Part shown: positions 25,764 through 34,447 of the stretch, one piece after another
Layout of the letters: each line of letters opens with the position of its first letter
How positions within the stretch are numbered: position 1 is the first letter of the stretch
Source of the DNA: Brevibacterium yomogidense
GTDB taxonomy: Bacteria > Actinomycetota > Actinomycetes > Actinomycetales > Brevibacteriaceae
Assembly: GCF_016107685.1 (NCBI RefSeq)
Contig: NZ_JABASY010000002.1
Coordinates: 186,001 to 250,000 of the forward strand
Length of the DNA: 64,000 nt
Reading direction: 5' to 3'
Position numbers and translations under genes: made by a program
The notes under the pieces: generated by a model
What the model saw: the letters and a program-made list of their open reading frames with translations, nothing else
Databases searched by the model: none
What the model was told of the DNA's origin: nothing

Positions 25764-26858
25764 TCACTCGTCCGCGTCGTCGGGGTCCTCGAAGGAGTCT
25801 GCGAGCTTCCGGCGCTCATAGACGCGCCTGCTGTACGTCGCCTCGCGGATCGCGTCCTCCGTGTTGAAGTTCGATCCCAGGGCGCCTGCGAGCGTGCCCA
25901 GGGAGGCGGAGAGCCAGGACAGGTGGATGTATTCGATCATGCTCACCCGGTGGCCCAGCTGCTCCTGCAGGTACGACATGTCGACCACGATCAGGCCGAG
26001 CACGAAGAGGATGCACCACAGCACCAGGTGCATCATCGTGACGCCGAAACCCACCGTGGCGATGGTGGCCGTGTTGTCCAGTCGCGGCTGCAGCCGCGTG
26101 GCGGCCTCCCGACCCTGCGCCCACAATCCGTTGCGGCCGATGAGCCAGGTGACGAGTACTGCGATGACGGAGGCGCTGATCAGCAGCAGTCGCCACGGGG
26201 AACTCGAGTCCGACAGTTCCCAGATCGAACCGTAGAAGATGCCGAAGGCTCCCGTTGCCGCTCCGAGGGCGATCGAGTTCGTGAGCGCAGGCAGGAGTTT
26301 CGAGGGCTGATTGCTCCGGATCATTCCCGTGAGGAGGTCGAGCACGGAGAGCCAGCCGGACAGGTGGACGCTCACGATGTCGTTCCGCTCCGGCTCGACA
26401 TACCGGTGCACCCTCCGGGCGCCGATGATGTCCTTCATGAGCTTCTCGGAGGGGTAGTCGAACGTGTTCGTCTGCGCTGAGCTCACCAGTGCCGTGACGA
26501 GCTTCTGGACCCTCCGCGTCGTGCGGAGGGCACCGACGGCGGGCACGGACAGCAGGACCGTCCGGGCATCAGCGCTCGCCTGGCACAGAAGCATCTGATC
26601 CGTGCCCAGGCGCGGCAGGTCCGTCAGATACACGAGGTAGTCCCAGCTGTGGGAGTCCCGCAGCTTCTCGGAGTAGTGGAAGACGGGGATCTCGCCCTCC
26701 GTGTTCAACGGCAGGCGCTGCTGGCTGATCTCGACGTCCCAGGCGCTCTCCGCCTCTTCCGAAAGCTCCAGGGCGACCGCGCCCGCGATGCGCTCTGCGA
26801 CGCGCATCGGGACGCCGGGGTCGGCCATGAGCCCGATGGTTCCCGCTCGGTCGACCAT
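25764..26858 (-). CDS. Membrane protein of unknown function
   Basis: 364 residues. The N-terminal 200 residues are soluble, with mixed alpha/beta character (for example FHYSEKLRDSHSWDYLVYLTDLPRLG). Four hydrophobic segments follow, around residues 207-227, 239-258, 284-312 and 318-345. The C-terminus is charged (ERRKLADSFEDPDDADE). ATG 26858 is preceded by GAGGAGGAC-like bases. I recognise no family. The start lies 39 bases downstream of the PNPOx-like gene on the same strand, so the two may be co-transcribed. Confidence 0.7.
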   Translation of the reverse strand: MVDRAGTIGLMADPGVPMRVAERIAGAVALELSEEAESAWDVEISQQRLPLNTEGEIPVFHYSEKLRDSHSWDYLVYLTDLPRLGTDQMLLCQASADARTVLLSVPAVGALRTTRRVQKLVTALVSSAQTNTFDYPSEKLMKDIIGARRVHRYVEPERNDIVSVHLSGWLSVLDLLTGMIRSNQPSKLLPALTNSIALGAATGAFGIFYGSIWELSDSSSPWRLLLISASVIAVLVTWLIGRNGLWAQGREAATRLQPRLDNTATIATVGFGVTMMHLVLWCILFVLGLIVVDMSYLQEQLGHRVSMIEYIHLSWLSASLGTLAGALGSNFNTEDAIREATYSRRVYERRKLADSFEDPDDADE

Positions 26859-26896
26859 GCGAGGGTCCTCCTCGGTCGGAGTCCGGCTCGCCGGGC

Positions 26897-27376
26897 TCAG
26901 TCCAGCGGGACGGTGTCGGTGCCGCCGGCGGGCCTGCCTCCGGTGACCCGCGACTTCACGAGTTCCGCGATACTGCGGACCGCGCCGCCCGGTGTGCCCC
27001 AGTACTGTGCGGATTCGGTGGTCACGTGCAGCAGGCCCAGCGACGGGTCCGTGCGACCGCCTTCGAACCACTCCTCCGCGTCGCTGTTCCACAGTTCGTC
27101 GATCTTCGCGGGGTCGTCGACGAACTCCGCGCGACCGGACACGGACAGCCACGTCCCTGCGGACGACACTGCGATGTTGACCTCGGAGCCCTGCTGCAGG
27201 GCATCGGCCTGGCCTCCGGAGAGCGACACGAAGAACCATGCGTCTGCGTCTTCGGTGACCTCCATGGGGACCATGGGGTGCGCGATGAGCTTCTGATCCC
27301 GGCGCGCCGTCGTCACCATGACCCACGGGGCGTCGCGAAGTGTCTTGACGACGTCGGACTGCGAGATATCTGTCAT
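26897..27376 (-). CDS. Pyridoxamine 5'-phosphate oxidase-like (general stress protein 26) protein
   Basis: 159 residues with a split-barrel flavin-binding fold: VMVTTARRDQKLIAHPM at the N-terminus, AWFFVSLSGGQADAL, and WLSVSGRAEFVDDPAKIDELW. This layout is characteristic of the GSP26 branch, which binds FMN or a related cofactor; true PdxH is longer. The C-terminus is acidic and poorly conserved. The role is unknown, often stress related. Confidence 0.75.
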   Translation of the reverse strand: MTDISQSDVVKTLRDAPWVMVTTARRDQKLIAHPMVPMEVTEDADAWFFVSLSGGQADALQQGSEVNIAVSSAGTWLSVSGRAEFVDDPAKIDELWNSDAEEWFEGGRTDPSLGLLHVTTESAQYWGTPGGAVRSIAELVKSRVTGGRPAGGTDTVPLD

Positions 27377-27497
27377 GGGATTCGCCTCCTCACTGGCAAG
27401 GCACGTTGCCTTTCCGTGTGGTGCTCACCCTACGGTCACTGCACGGCGCCGTCCAGGGTAGACCGGTCGAGGAATCAACCGGATCGGAACGCGGCTC

Positions 27498-27944
27498 TCA
27501 CGTCGTCTTCTTCGGCTTCCTCGACTTCTTCGACTTCTTCCCGCCGGCGGTGACCAGCGCGAGCGCGATCGCGGCCATCCACGAATCCTTGGCGAGTGCA
27601 GTGCCCGCGCCGGACGGGCGGATGCCATCGGCCTCGGTCTTCTCCGGGTCGCGGAAGTAGACGCTCAGCAGTCCCGCGGAGAGTCCGCCCAGGGCCAGCC
27701 CGGCGATCCGGTTGGGGATGAAGGGCAGCAGGAGTGCGCTGCCGACGGCGATCTCACCGAAGGCCAGCAGCTTTCCGAACAGCTGGGGGTCCAGTTCCTC
27801 CAGAGCGGGGACCCCCTTGGCGGCCTCGCCGTGGAGGAAAGTCGCGGTGTCCTCGTCGATGTCGAGCTTCCCGACGCCGGAGTTGAGGATGAATGCGCCG
27901 GGGACTCCGCGCAGGGCGAGGGTGGCGATGGAGGGGAGTGCCAT
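27498..27944 (-). CDS. DoxX-like small membrane protein
   Basis: 148 residues with about four hydrophobic segments and a Lys-rich C-terminus (KKSKKSRKPKK). GKLLAFGEIAVGSALLLPFIPNRIAGL matches the DoxX-type pattern, in which a Gly/Glu pair in the third segment is conserved. DoxX proteins are small membrane proteins with varied, mostly unknown redox roles. A second member occurs at 35779-36276. Confidence 0.65.
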   Translation of the reverse strand: MALPSIATLALRGVPGAFILNSGVGKLDIDEDTATFLHGEAAKGVPALEELDPQLFGKLLAFGEIAVGSALLLPFIPNRIAGLALGGLSAGLLSVYFRDPEKTEADGIRPSGAGTALAKDSWMAAIALALVTAGGKKSKKSRKPKKTT

Positions 27945-28051
27945 GTCAGTCAGCCTTCCTTGTTCTGAGGGGTTCCGGCGGCAGGGGTGCCCGCCGCCAC
28001 CAGACTAGCCGCCATACGTGTCCGGAGGCAGGGGGCTCCGGGGAGGGTGCG

Positions 28052-28168
28052 CCAGGAGGGTGGGAGCGGGGAATCCAGGAGGGTGGGATCGGGAAGGAAT
28101 AGACCGCCTCGGTGGCGGGGTTGAGGACGACGACCCCCGTGCACCCCCGAGTCCCCGTGCACCCCCGA
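28052..28168. repeat. Two adjacent short tandem repeats
   Basis: An imperfect duplicated unit (CCAGGAGGGTGGGA...) occupies 28052-28074 and 28075-28100. A second 16-base unit, CCCCGTGCACCCCCGA, is exactly repeated at 28135-28150 and 28153-28168 (period 18). Both lie just upstream of the LLM-type oxidoreductase gene, the second inside its presumed leader. Confidence 0.7.
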
Positions 28169-28186
28169 TGTGAGGAGAGCCCCGCA

Positions 28187-29176
28187 GTGTCCGTTCCGTT
28201 GAGCATTCTCGACCTGGTGTCCATCTCCGACGGCTCGACGGCGCGGGATGCGATCGCCTCGTCGGTGCGGTCCGCTCAGCTGGCGGACCGTCTGGGGTAC
28301 CGGCGCCTGTGGTTCGCGGAGCACCACAACACCGTGAACCTCGCCGCCAGCGCGACGTCGCTGCTCATCTCACACGCGGCGGCGGCCACGGAGCGGATCC
28401 GTGTCGGGTCCGGCGGTGTCATGCTGCCCAACCACGCGCCGCTCATGGTGGCGGAGCAGTACGGGACGCTTGCGAACATGCACGGAGACCGCATCGACCT
28501 GGGCCTCGGCAGGGCGCCGGGCACCGATCAGCTCACGGCGCAGGCGCTCGCCCGCTCGTCTGCGGAGCCCCAGGCGTTCGCGCAGAACATCTACGACCTG
28601 CAGGGCTGGTTCGGCGATCAGGGGAGGGCGTACAGCACTCCCATCATCTCCGCGGTGTCCGCCCACACGCACGTGCCGATCTGGGTGCTGGGCTCCACCG
28701 TCAACGGGGCGGCCATCGCCGGCCAGCTGGGACTCCCGTTCTCCGTGGCCTCCCATTTCGCCCCCGACCAGCTCGACCAGGCGATCACGGTCTACCGCGA
28801 ATCGTTCACGACCGAAGCGCCGACGGCGCAGATCGACGAGCCGTACATCATGGCGGGGATCAACGTCATGGTCGCGCCCACCGATGACGAGGCGGCCCGG
28901 GAATTCACGACAGTCGGGCAGATGTTCCTCGACCTGCGCACCGGTGGCCGCAGGAAGCTCCAGCCGCCGATCGACCCGGACGCGCTCGCCGCCCGCGGTG
29001 GCGGGAACAACCCGATGCTGCAGATCAGTGCCGTCGGTTCCCCCGCGACGGTGAAGCAGCAGCTGGAGGGCTTCGTCGAGCGGACCGGCGCGGACGAACT
29101 CATCACCGCCACGTACGCGTTCGACCCCCAGGTGCGGGATCGGTCGCTGGAGCTGCTGGCCGACGTCTGGTTCTGA
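28187..29176 (+). CDS. LLM-class flavin-dependent oxidoreductase
   Basis: 329 residues from GTG 28187, with GAGGAG at 28172-28177 (the open frame extends to 28112 but upstream codons look non-coding). It begins SVPLSILDLVSISDGS and has RLWFAEHHN, SGGVMLPNHAPLMVAEQYGTL and RIDLGLGRAPGT. This is the pattern of the bacterial-luciferase-like group annotated as LLM-class or 'MsnO8-like' oxidoreductases. These use FMNH2 or F420H2 as cofactor; which one cannot be told. Cytoplasmic TIM barrel. The gap after it (29177-29417) contains an octa-C run and no supported gene. Confidence 0.85.
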   Translation: MSVPLSILDLVSISDGSTARDAIASSVRSAQLADRLGYRRLWFAEHHNTVNLAASATSLLISHAAAATERIRVGSGGVMLPNHAPLMVAEQYGTLANMHGDRIDLGLGRAPGTDQLTAQALARSSAEPQAFAQNIYDLQGWFGDQGRAYSTPIISAVSAHTHVPIWVLGSTVNGAAIAGQLGLPFSVASHFAPDQLDQAITVYRESFTTEAPTAQIDEPYIMAGINVMVAPTDDEAAREFTTVGQMFLDLRTGGRRKLQPPIDPDALAARGGGNNPMLQISAVGSPATVKQQLEGFVERTGADELITATYAFDPQVRDRSLELLADVWF

Positions 29177-29417
29177 TCCGAGGGCGCACCGGGGATGCGC
29201 AGTGTGACCTGGTCCTCGACGTCGCCCCCCCCGGATCGGCGATGCCCCTCCTCATAGCGCTGCCGGCACTGTTCGACTTCTGAGCCGGCCGCTGCGCGTC
29301 GCTCGGGATGATTCGCCCTGTGGGGCGGGTCGTCCAGGACTGCGCAGGTTCGGAGTCGTCGCGTCCTTCTGCGCCGCGTTCCTCGCCGGGCGGACGATCG
29401 CGGACACGAAGGCGACC

Positions 29418-30470
29418 TCAGAAGAGTGCTGGCTGGATCGCGGAGTCTGCGGCCCTGCCCGTGTGGGTCGCTCTGTCCGCGGTCCTGCCTGCCGCCCGGC
29501 CCCGCTCGACCGGTGAGTCTGTGTCCTCGTCGTCGGTGCCCGCCAGGCCGTGGCGTTCGATGAGGGGCCGGATGCGGCGCGCGAGCATCCGATGGTATGC
29601 CTGCGGTGCATAGGCGGAACGGGCGTACATCCCCTCGTAGGCGCCCACGAGGTCGGGGCGGTGGTCGCGGATCCAGGTGAGGAACCATTCCCGCGCACCG
29701 GGGCGCAGGTGGAGTGCTCCGTAGACGACGCGGTGCGCGCCGGCGTCAGCGATCCCCCGCAGTGCGTCATCGAGCTGCGAGGTGGAGTCCGTGAGGTAGG
29801 GGAGCACCGGCATGAGGAAGACGCTCACCCGGAATCCGAGGTCCGCCGCCGCGCGGACGGTCGCGAGCCTGGCCTTCGTCGTCGGGGTCCCCGGTTCGAT
29901 CGAGGCCTGCAGGTCGTCATCGAACACCGCGATCGACATCGCGAGGTCGACCGGGACCTCCTCCGCCGCACGTGCGAGCAGGGGCAGGTCGCGTCGCAGC
30001 AGCGTTCCCTTCGTGAGGACGGACAGGGGCGTGCCGCTGTCCGCGAGCGCCTCGATGACGCCCGGCATGAGCCGATAGCGGCCCTCCGCGCGCTGGTACG
30101 GGTCCGTGTTCGTCCCCAGTGCCACATGTTCGCGCGCCCACGAGCGACGGCGGGTCTCTGCGCGGACGACGTCTGCGACGTTGACCTTCACGACGACCTC
30201 GCGGTCGAAATCGTCGCCGGAATCCAGGTCCAGGTACGTGTGGGTGCTGCGTGCGAAGCAGTAGACGCAGGCGTGCGAGCAGCCCCGGTAGGGGTTGATC
30301 GTCCAGGAGAAGGGCATCGAGCTGCGAGCGGGGACCCGGTTGAGCGCCGACTTCGCCATCACCTCGTGGAAACGCATCCCCGCGAATTCCGGGGACGCTG
30401 TCGTGCGCAGCAGGCCGGGTATCTGCAGCGGGCCCGCCACCTGTGCTGTGGACTGCGCTTCCCATCTCAT
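29418..30470 (-). CDS. Rv2578c-type radical SAM protein
   Basis: 350 residues from ATG 30470 (an upstream GTG-rich stretch reaches 30515). The radical SAM cluster motif is C64-x3-C68-x2-C71 in NPYRGCSHACVYC, followed by FARSTHTYLDLD, typical of the Rv2578c/SPL-like group. GTNTDPYQRAEG and LTKGTLLRRDL are further conserved blocks. The C-terminus (about 310-350) is Arg/Ala/Thr-rich and probably disordered. It binds a 4Fe-4S cluster and SAM; the substrate is unknown. It is divergent from yceI. Confidence 0.85.
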   Translation of the reverse strand: MRWEAQSTAQVAGPLQIPGLLRTTASPEFAGMRFHEVMAKSALNRVPARSSMPFSWTINPYRGCSHACVYCFARSTHTYLDLDSGDDFDREVVVKVNVADVVRAETRRRSWAREHVALGTNTDPYQRAEGRYRLMPGVIEALADSGTPLSVLTKGTLLRRDLPLLARAAEEVPVDLAMSIAVFDDDLQASIEPGTPTTKARLATVRAAADLGFRVSVFLMPVLPYLTDSTSQLDDALRGIADAGAHRVVYGALHLRPGAREWFLTWIRDHRPDLVGAYEGMYARSAYAPQAYHRMLARRIRPLIERHGLAGTDDEDTDSPVERGRAAGRTADRATHTGRAADSAIQPALF

Positions 30471-30519
30471 GCCCTCGATTAGAACAGGTGATCGAATACG
30501 GGTCAAGAGGGGCACCGAT

Positions 30520-30548
30520 TTGCAGTTGGTTTAAAGTTTAACTATGGT
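30520..30548 (+). promoter_or_regulatory. Promoter of yceI with AT-rich spacer
   Basis: TTGCAG (30520-30525) and TATGGT (30543-30548) are separated by exactly 17 bases. The spacer contains TTTAAAGTTTAA, a very AT-rich repeated element in this GC-rich genome, plausibly a binding site for a regulator. The yceI ATG is at 30588. Confidence 0.6.
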
Positions 30549-30587
30549 GGGTGATGCAGCCACACACCACGACTTGAGGAGATTTGC

Positions 30588-31133
30588 ATGACTGCTCTGC
30601 CCAACCTGACAGCCGGTACCTGGAACATCGACGCCGGTCACTCGCAGTTCGCGTTCATCGCGCGTCACGCCGGTGTCTCGAGGGTCCGCGGCCACTTCCA
30701 GGTCATCGGCGGTGCGATCGCCGTCGGCGAGGAGTTCGAGAACAGCACGGTCCGAGCTGAAGCCGCAGCCTCCAGCATCACGACGGGCAACGAGCAGCGT
30801 GACGGCCACCTGCAGTCCGGAGACTTCCTCCTGGCGGAGGAGAACCCCACGATCGTCTTCGAATCGACGGGCATCTCGGACGTCGACGGCACGGACTTCC
30901 AGCTCACCGGCAACCTCACGATGCGCGGAGTGACCAAGGAGGTCACCCTCTCGGCGGAGTACGCAGGCGCGGCGGAGGACCCGAACGGGAACACCGTCGC
31001 AGGCTTCTCCGCGACGGGCAGGATCAATCGCAAGGACTGGGGCATGAGCTTCGACGCCGTGCTCAAGGGCGGGGAACTGCTCGTGTCCGACAGGGTCACG
31101 CTCGAGATCGACATCGAGGCCGTCAGGGCCTGA
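30588..31133 (+). CDS. YceI family lipid-binding protein
   Basis: 181 residues covering one YceI domain: GTWNIDAGHSQFAFIARHAG, TGNEQRDGHLQSGDFL, LTGNLTMRGVTKEVTL and GRINRKDWGM. YceI proteins form a lipocalin-like beta barrel that binds polyisoprenoid lipids. There is no signal peptide, as in many actinobacterial members, so it is probably cytoplasmic. GAGGAG lies seven bases before the ATG. Confidence 0.9.
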   Translation: MTALPNLTAGTWNIDAGHSQFAFIARHAGVSRVRGHFQVIGGAIAVGEEFENSTVRAEAAASSITTGNEQRDGHLQSGDFLLAEENPTIVFESTGISDVDGTDFQLTGNLTMRGVTKEVTLSAEYAGAAEDPNGNTVAGFSATGRINRKDWGMSFDAVLKGGELLVSDRVTLEIDIEAVRA

Positions 31134-31187
31134 CAGCGCTCGCCCCGTCTTCCCGGGGCAGGTGGTCGCGACCTACCGCACATGCTG

Positions 31188-31227
31188 ACGACGAAGCCCG
31201 AGGCGCACTCGCCTCGGGCTTCGTCGT
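31188..31227. terminator. Bidirectional terminator between yceI and the aminotransferase
   Basis: A perfect 18-bp stem (31188-31205 with 31210-31227, ACGACGAAGCCCGAGGCG) with a four-base loop lies between two converging genes. Confidence 0.8.
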
Positions 31228-31249
31228 GCCCGGTCGGCGGGCGTCCGGC

Positions 31250-32572
31250 TCAGTCGACGAGCGTCCCTGCGAAGGTGCGGAACCGGCGTGCGGCCTCCGC
31301 CACGTCGTCGTGCCCCTTGCAGAAGGAGTAGCGGATGACGGAGCTCATCGCGCGTGCGGTGGGCGAGCCGGCCGCACACAGGGCGGGCGCCGGGACACCC
31401 GTGACCCCCACTTCCCGGGTGAGGTGCTCGTTGAGAGCGAATGCGTCGGCGGTGAGGGCGGCCGCACCGGAGTCGGGGCTCGTCCCGCCCGCTCCGGGCC
31501 TCGCTTCCCCGTAGAGCCCCCGGAAGTCGACGAGGACGAAATACCCGGACTCCGGGGTGATCACCGTGACGCCGGGGACCTCACGCAGCGCGTCGACGAG
31601 CAGATCGCGGCGGCCGGAGAGGATGCGGGCGTTGTCCTCGAGGAACGCGGGATGGTCCGTGAGCGCGGCCGCGACCGCCGGCTGCAGCGGCGCTCCGTTG
31701 GTGAACGTGAGGTACTGCTTGACGGCTCGCACCGCTTCGAGGACAGCCGGGGACCCGATGAGCCAGCCGATCTTCCACCCGGTCGCGTTGAACGCCTTGC
31801 CGGCGGAGGACACCGTCACGACCCGAGGGTCGTCCAGGAGCGCCGCCGGTGCCACGTGCGTCCCATCGAACACCAGGTGCTCGTAGACCTCGTCGGTCAG
31901 CAGCCAGGCGCCCGCCGCTGCGGTGAGCTCGCCGATCCTGACGATCTGCTGCTCGTCGAGCACCAGACCCGTGGGGTTGTGCGGGGTGTTGAGGAGGACG
32001 ATCGACGTGCGGTCCGTGATGGCCGCGGCCAGCGCCTCGAAGTCGACGCCCACGGAGCCCCCGTCGAAGGCGAGGCCCACGGGGCGCAGCCGCGCGCCGG
32101 CCAGGGCGGCAGCGGCGGCGTACGAATCGTAGTAGGGCTCCAGCACGACGATGTCCGTGCCGGGGGGTGCCAGCGCCACGATCGCGGCGGTGAGCGCCTC
32201 GGTCGCCCCCGCCGTGACGAGCACCTCCGTCGGGTCGACCTCGTGCCCCCAGTCGCGCCGCCTGTGCTGGGCGACCGCCTCGCGCAGCACGGGTGCTCCC
32301 AGCGGCGGTGCGTACTGGTTGGCCCCGGCCCGCATGGCGTCGTAGGCCGCGGCGAGGAGGAATTCGGGTGCGGGGTCGCCGGGGGCTCCCTGTCCCAGGT
32401 TCACCGCGTCGTGAGCGAGAGCCAGCTGGGTCATGCGGCCGAACACGGTCTCCTCGACCTCGCCGGTGGCGGAGACGAGGCCCGCGGCGTCGGACATCCG
32501 GTGCCACAGCGGCTGTTCGCCGTTCCGACTGCCGGGTGCCCCGGTGTGGTCTGCTGCGGTCGAGCCCGTCAT
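31250..32572 (-). CDS. PLP-dependent aminotransferase, class I/II
   Basis: 440 residues. The PLP lysine is K259 in VSSAGKAFNATGWKIGW, and other fold-type I marks are LNTPHNPTG (about 194-202) and DEVYEHLVFDG. The overall pattern resembles KAT/MalY-type aminotransferases annotated as YbdL/DapC-like. An insertion at about 368-388 (EARPGAGGTSPDSG) is lineage-specific and disordered. Its ATG overlaps the hisN stop by four bases, so the pair is co-transcribed, but no histidine-specific role follows from this. Confidence 0.85.
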   Translation of the reverse strand: MTGSTAADHTGAPGSRNGEQPLWHRMSDAAGLVSATGEVEETVFGRMTQLALAHDAVNLGQGAPGDPAPEFLLAAAYDAMRAGANQYAPPLGAPVLREAVAQHRRRDWGHEVDPTEVLVTAGATEALTAAIVALAPPGTDIVVLEPYYDSYAAAAALAGARLRPVGLAFDGGSVGVDFEALAAAITDRTSIVLLNTPHNPTGLVLDEQQIVRIGELTAAAGAWLLTDEVYEHLVFDGTHVAPAALLDDPRVVTVSSAGKAFNATGWKIGWLIGSPAVLEAVRAVKQYLTFTNGAPLQPAVAAALTDHPAFLEDNARILSGRRDLLVDALREVPGVTVITPESGYFVLVDFRGLYGEARPGAGGTSPDSGAAALTADAFALNEHLTREVGVTGVPAPALCAAGSPTARAMSSVIRYSFCKGHDDVAEAARRFRTFAGTLVD

Positions 32573-33357
32573 GCCTGCCTGCCGATCCGCTCGAGAGCGA
32601 TGTCGTGGAGCGCGCCGTTGGACGCGACCGCGTCCACACCGAACGGACCCGGCGCGCCGTCGAGGCCCGTGAAGGAACCGCCGGCCTCCGTGACGATCGG
32701 GACGAGCGCCGCCATGTCGTACAGTTCGAGCTCCGGTTCCGCGGCGACGTCGACGACCCCCTCCGCCACCATCATGTACGACCAGAAGTCGCCGTAGGCG
32801 CGCGTGCGCCACACGTCGTCGAGCAGGCCCAGGAACCTGTGCCGCAGGCCCCGCTCCTTCCAGCCGCTCAGCGACGAGTACGACACCGAGGCGTCGGCGA
32901 GGTCCGCGACCTGCGACACCTGGATCGGCTGGGGCGGTCCGCCCTGGGTCGTCCGGTGTGCGCCGCCGCCGGTCCGTGCCCACCACCGCATGCCCAGCGC
33001 CGGGGCGCTCACGACACCCAGCACGGGGTTCTCGCCGTCGTAGAGGCCGATGAGGGTCGCCCACACGGGGACGCCGCGCACGAAGTTCTTCGTGCCGTCG
33101 ATGGGGTCGATGATCCACCTGCGGCCCGTGTCGTCGCCGCGTGAGCCGTACTCCTCACCCAGGAGGGCGTCGTCGGGCCGCTCCGTCCGCAGCGCGTCGG
33201 ACACGTGCTGCTCGACCGCCCGGTCGACTTCGGTGACGGGACTGAGGTCCGGCTTCGATTCGACGGCGAAGTCGTGCGCGAGGAAACGGGGGAGCGAGAT
33301 CGCGTCGGCGGCATCGGCGAGTGCGAGCGCGAGCGTGAGATCGTCTGCGGTGGCCAT
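32569..33357 (-). CDS. hisN: Histidinol-phosphatase, inositol monophosphatase family
   Basis: 262 residues of the IMPase fold. Metal-binding residues are E68 in LLGEEYG and D84/D87 in WIIDPIDGTKNF, with a second Asp in GAPGPFGVDAVA. SPVTEVDRAVE near the N-terminus and the size fit the actinobacterial HisN group, which removes phosphate from histidinol phosphate; an inositol or fructose bisphosphatase cannot be excluded. It lies near rsgA-aroA-sigR as in mycobacteria. It starts at ATG 33357, 53 bases after the rsgA stop. Confidence 0.8.
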   Translation of the reverse strand: MATADDLTLALALADAADAISLPRFLAHDFAVESKPDLSPVTEVDRAVEQHVSDALRTERPDDALLGEEYGSRGDDTGRRWIIDPIDGTKNFVRGVPVWATLIGLYDGENPVLGVVSAPALGMRWWARTGGGAHRTTQGGPPQPIQVSQVADLADASVSYSSLSGWKERGLRHRFLGLLDDVWRTRAYGDFWSYMMVAEGVVDVAAEPELELYDMAALVPIVTEAGGSFTGLDGAPGPFGVDAVASNGALHDIALERIGRQA

Positions 33358-33410
33358 GAGGCCAGTCTATGGACGGGTGCGGCGGTGGACGGCAGGCGTC
33401 CGCCCCGTGA

Positions 33411-34433
33411 TCACGTGAGGTTGCCCAGGAGTCGCCGGAGGGACCTCAGCCGGCGACCGCCGGACGGCCCCGCCTCCCCGGACGCGACCCACGCGTCCAG
33501 CGCGCATCCGACGGCCCCTTCCGCGTGTGTGCACCCCCGCGGGCAGTCGGCGGTCGCGGGGGTGAGTTCCGCGAACGCCGCGACGACGGAGTCCGCGTCG
33601 ACGTGTGCCAGGCCGAAGCTGCGCACCCCCGGCGTGTCGACGACCCATCCGCCCTGTGGGAGGGGCAGCGCCCACGTCGACGACGAGGTGTGGCGACCTG
33701 TGCCGGTGTTCTCGTTCACCTCGCCGGTGGCACGGTCGGCTCCTGGGACGAGCCGGTTGATGAGCGTCGATTTGCCCACGCCGGAATGGCCCAGCAGGAC
33801 GCTCTGCCGATCGGTCAGGTGGGGGAGGAGAGCATCCGTGCGGGGCAGGCCGGCCGCGTCGTAGCCGCATTCGACGATCTCGACGTCGACGTCCGCGAAC
33901 CTGTCCCGGACCTCCGTCGCGGGGTGCAGATCCGTCTTCGTCACGGCGATGAGCGGGCGGATGCCCGCGTCGAAGGCGGCGACGGTCGTCCGGTCGAGGA
34001 ACCCCCACGAGGGCTCCGGGTCGGTCGTCGCCGTGACGACGACCAGGGTGTCGGCGTTCGCGACGACGACGCGTTCCGTGGGGTCCGTGTCGTCGGAGGA
34101 GCGCCGCAGCACTGTGGTCCGCTCCTCGACCGTCACGATGCGGGCCAGCGTGCCGTCGTCGCCCGAGGTGTCGCCCGTCATGCTCACGCGGTCGCCGGGG
34201 ACGATCGGGCGGCGTCGCAGATGGGCGGCACGCACGCAGGTGACGACGGGGGCCTCCGCGGACGCGGACGCGAGGTCGTCACCGGCGATGACCCGGTAGC
34301 GCCCGCGGTCCACGGACACGACGACGCCGCGCACCGCGTCCGAGTAGTCGGGGCGGCGCTTCGTCCGGGGACGGCTGCCGCGCCGACTGGGACGCGGACG
34401 GTACTCCTCCTCGCTCGTGATGGTGCGACCCAT
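33411..34433 (-). CDS. rsgA: Ribosome small-subunit-dependent GTPase A
   Basis: 340 residues. A basic N-terminus leads into an OB fold (about 35-110), then a circularly permuted GTPase domain: G4 TKTD (165-168) comes before the P-loop GHSGVGKS (215-222) and the G3 DTPG. A zinc knuckle C297, C301, H303, C310 follows. RsgA assists 30S maturation. Its start lies 14 bases after the aroA stop. ATG 34433 is chosen because upstream codons (to 34595) lie inside aroA. Confidence 0.92.
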   Translation of the reverse strand: MGRTITSEEEYRPRPSRRGSRPRTKRRPDYSDAVRGVVVSVDRGRYRVIAGDDLASASAEAPVVTCVRAAHLRRRPIVPGDRVSMTGDTSGDDGTLARIVTVEERTTVLRRSSDDTDPTERVVVANADTLVVVTATTDPEPSWGFLDRTTVAAFDAGIRPLIAVTKTDLHPATEVRDRFADVDVEIVECGYDAAGLPRTDALLPHLTDRQSVLLGHSGVGKSTLINRLVPGADRATGEVNENTGTGRHTSSSTWALPLPQGGWVVDTPGVRSFGLAHVDADSVVAAFAELTPATADCPRGCTHAEGAVGCALDAWVASGEAGPSGGRRLRSLRRLLGNLT

Positions 34434-34447
34434 GGGATGCGGGGCAC

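Noticed and set aside
29177..29417. Remnant gene or RNA between the LLM oxidoreductase and radical SAM genes
   Set aside because: Only short Arg/Pro-rich shadow frames and one small hairpin; nothing can be supported.
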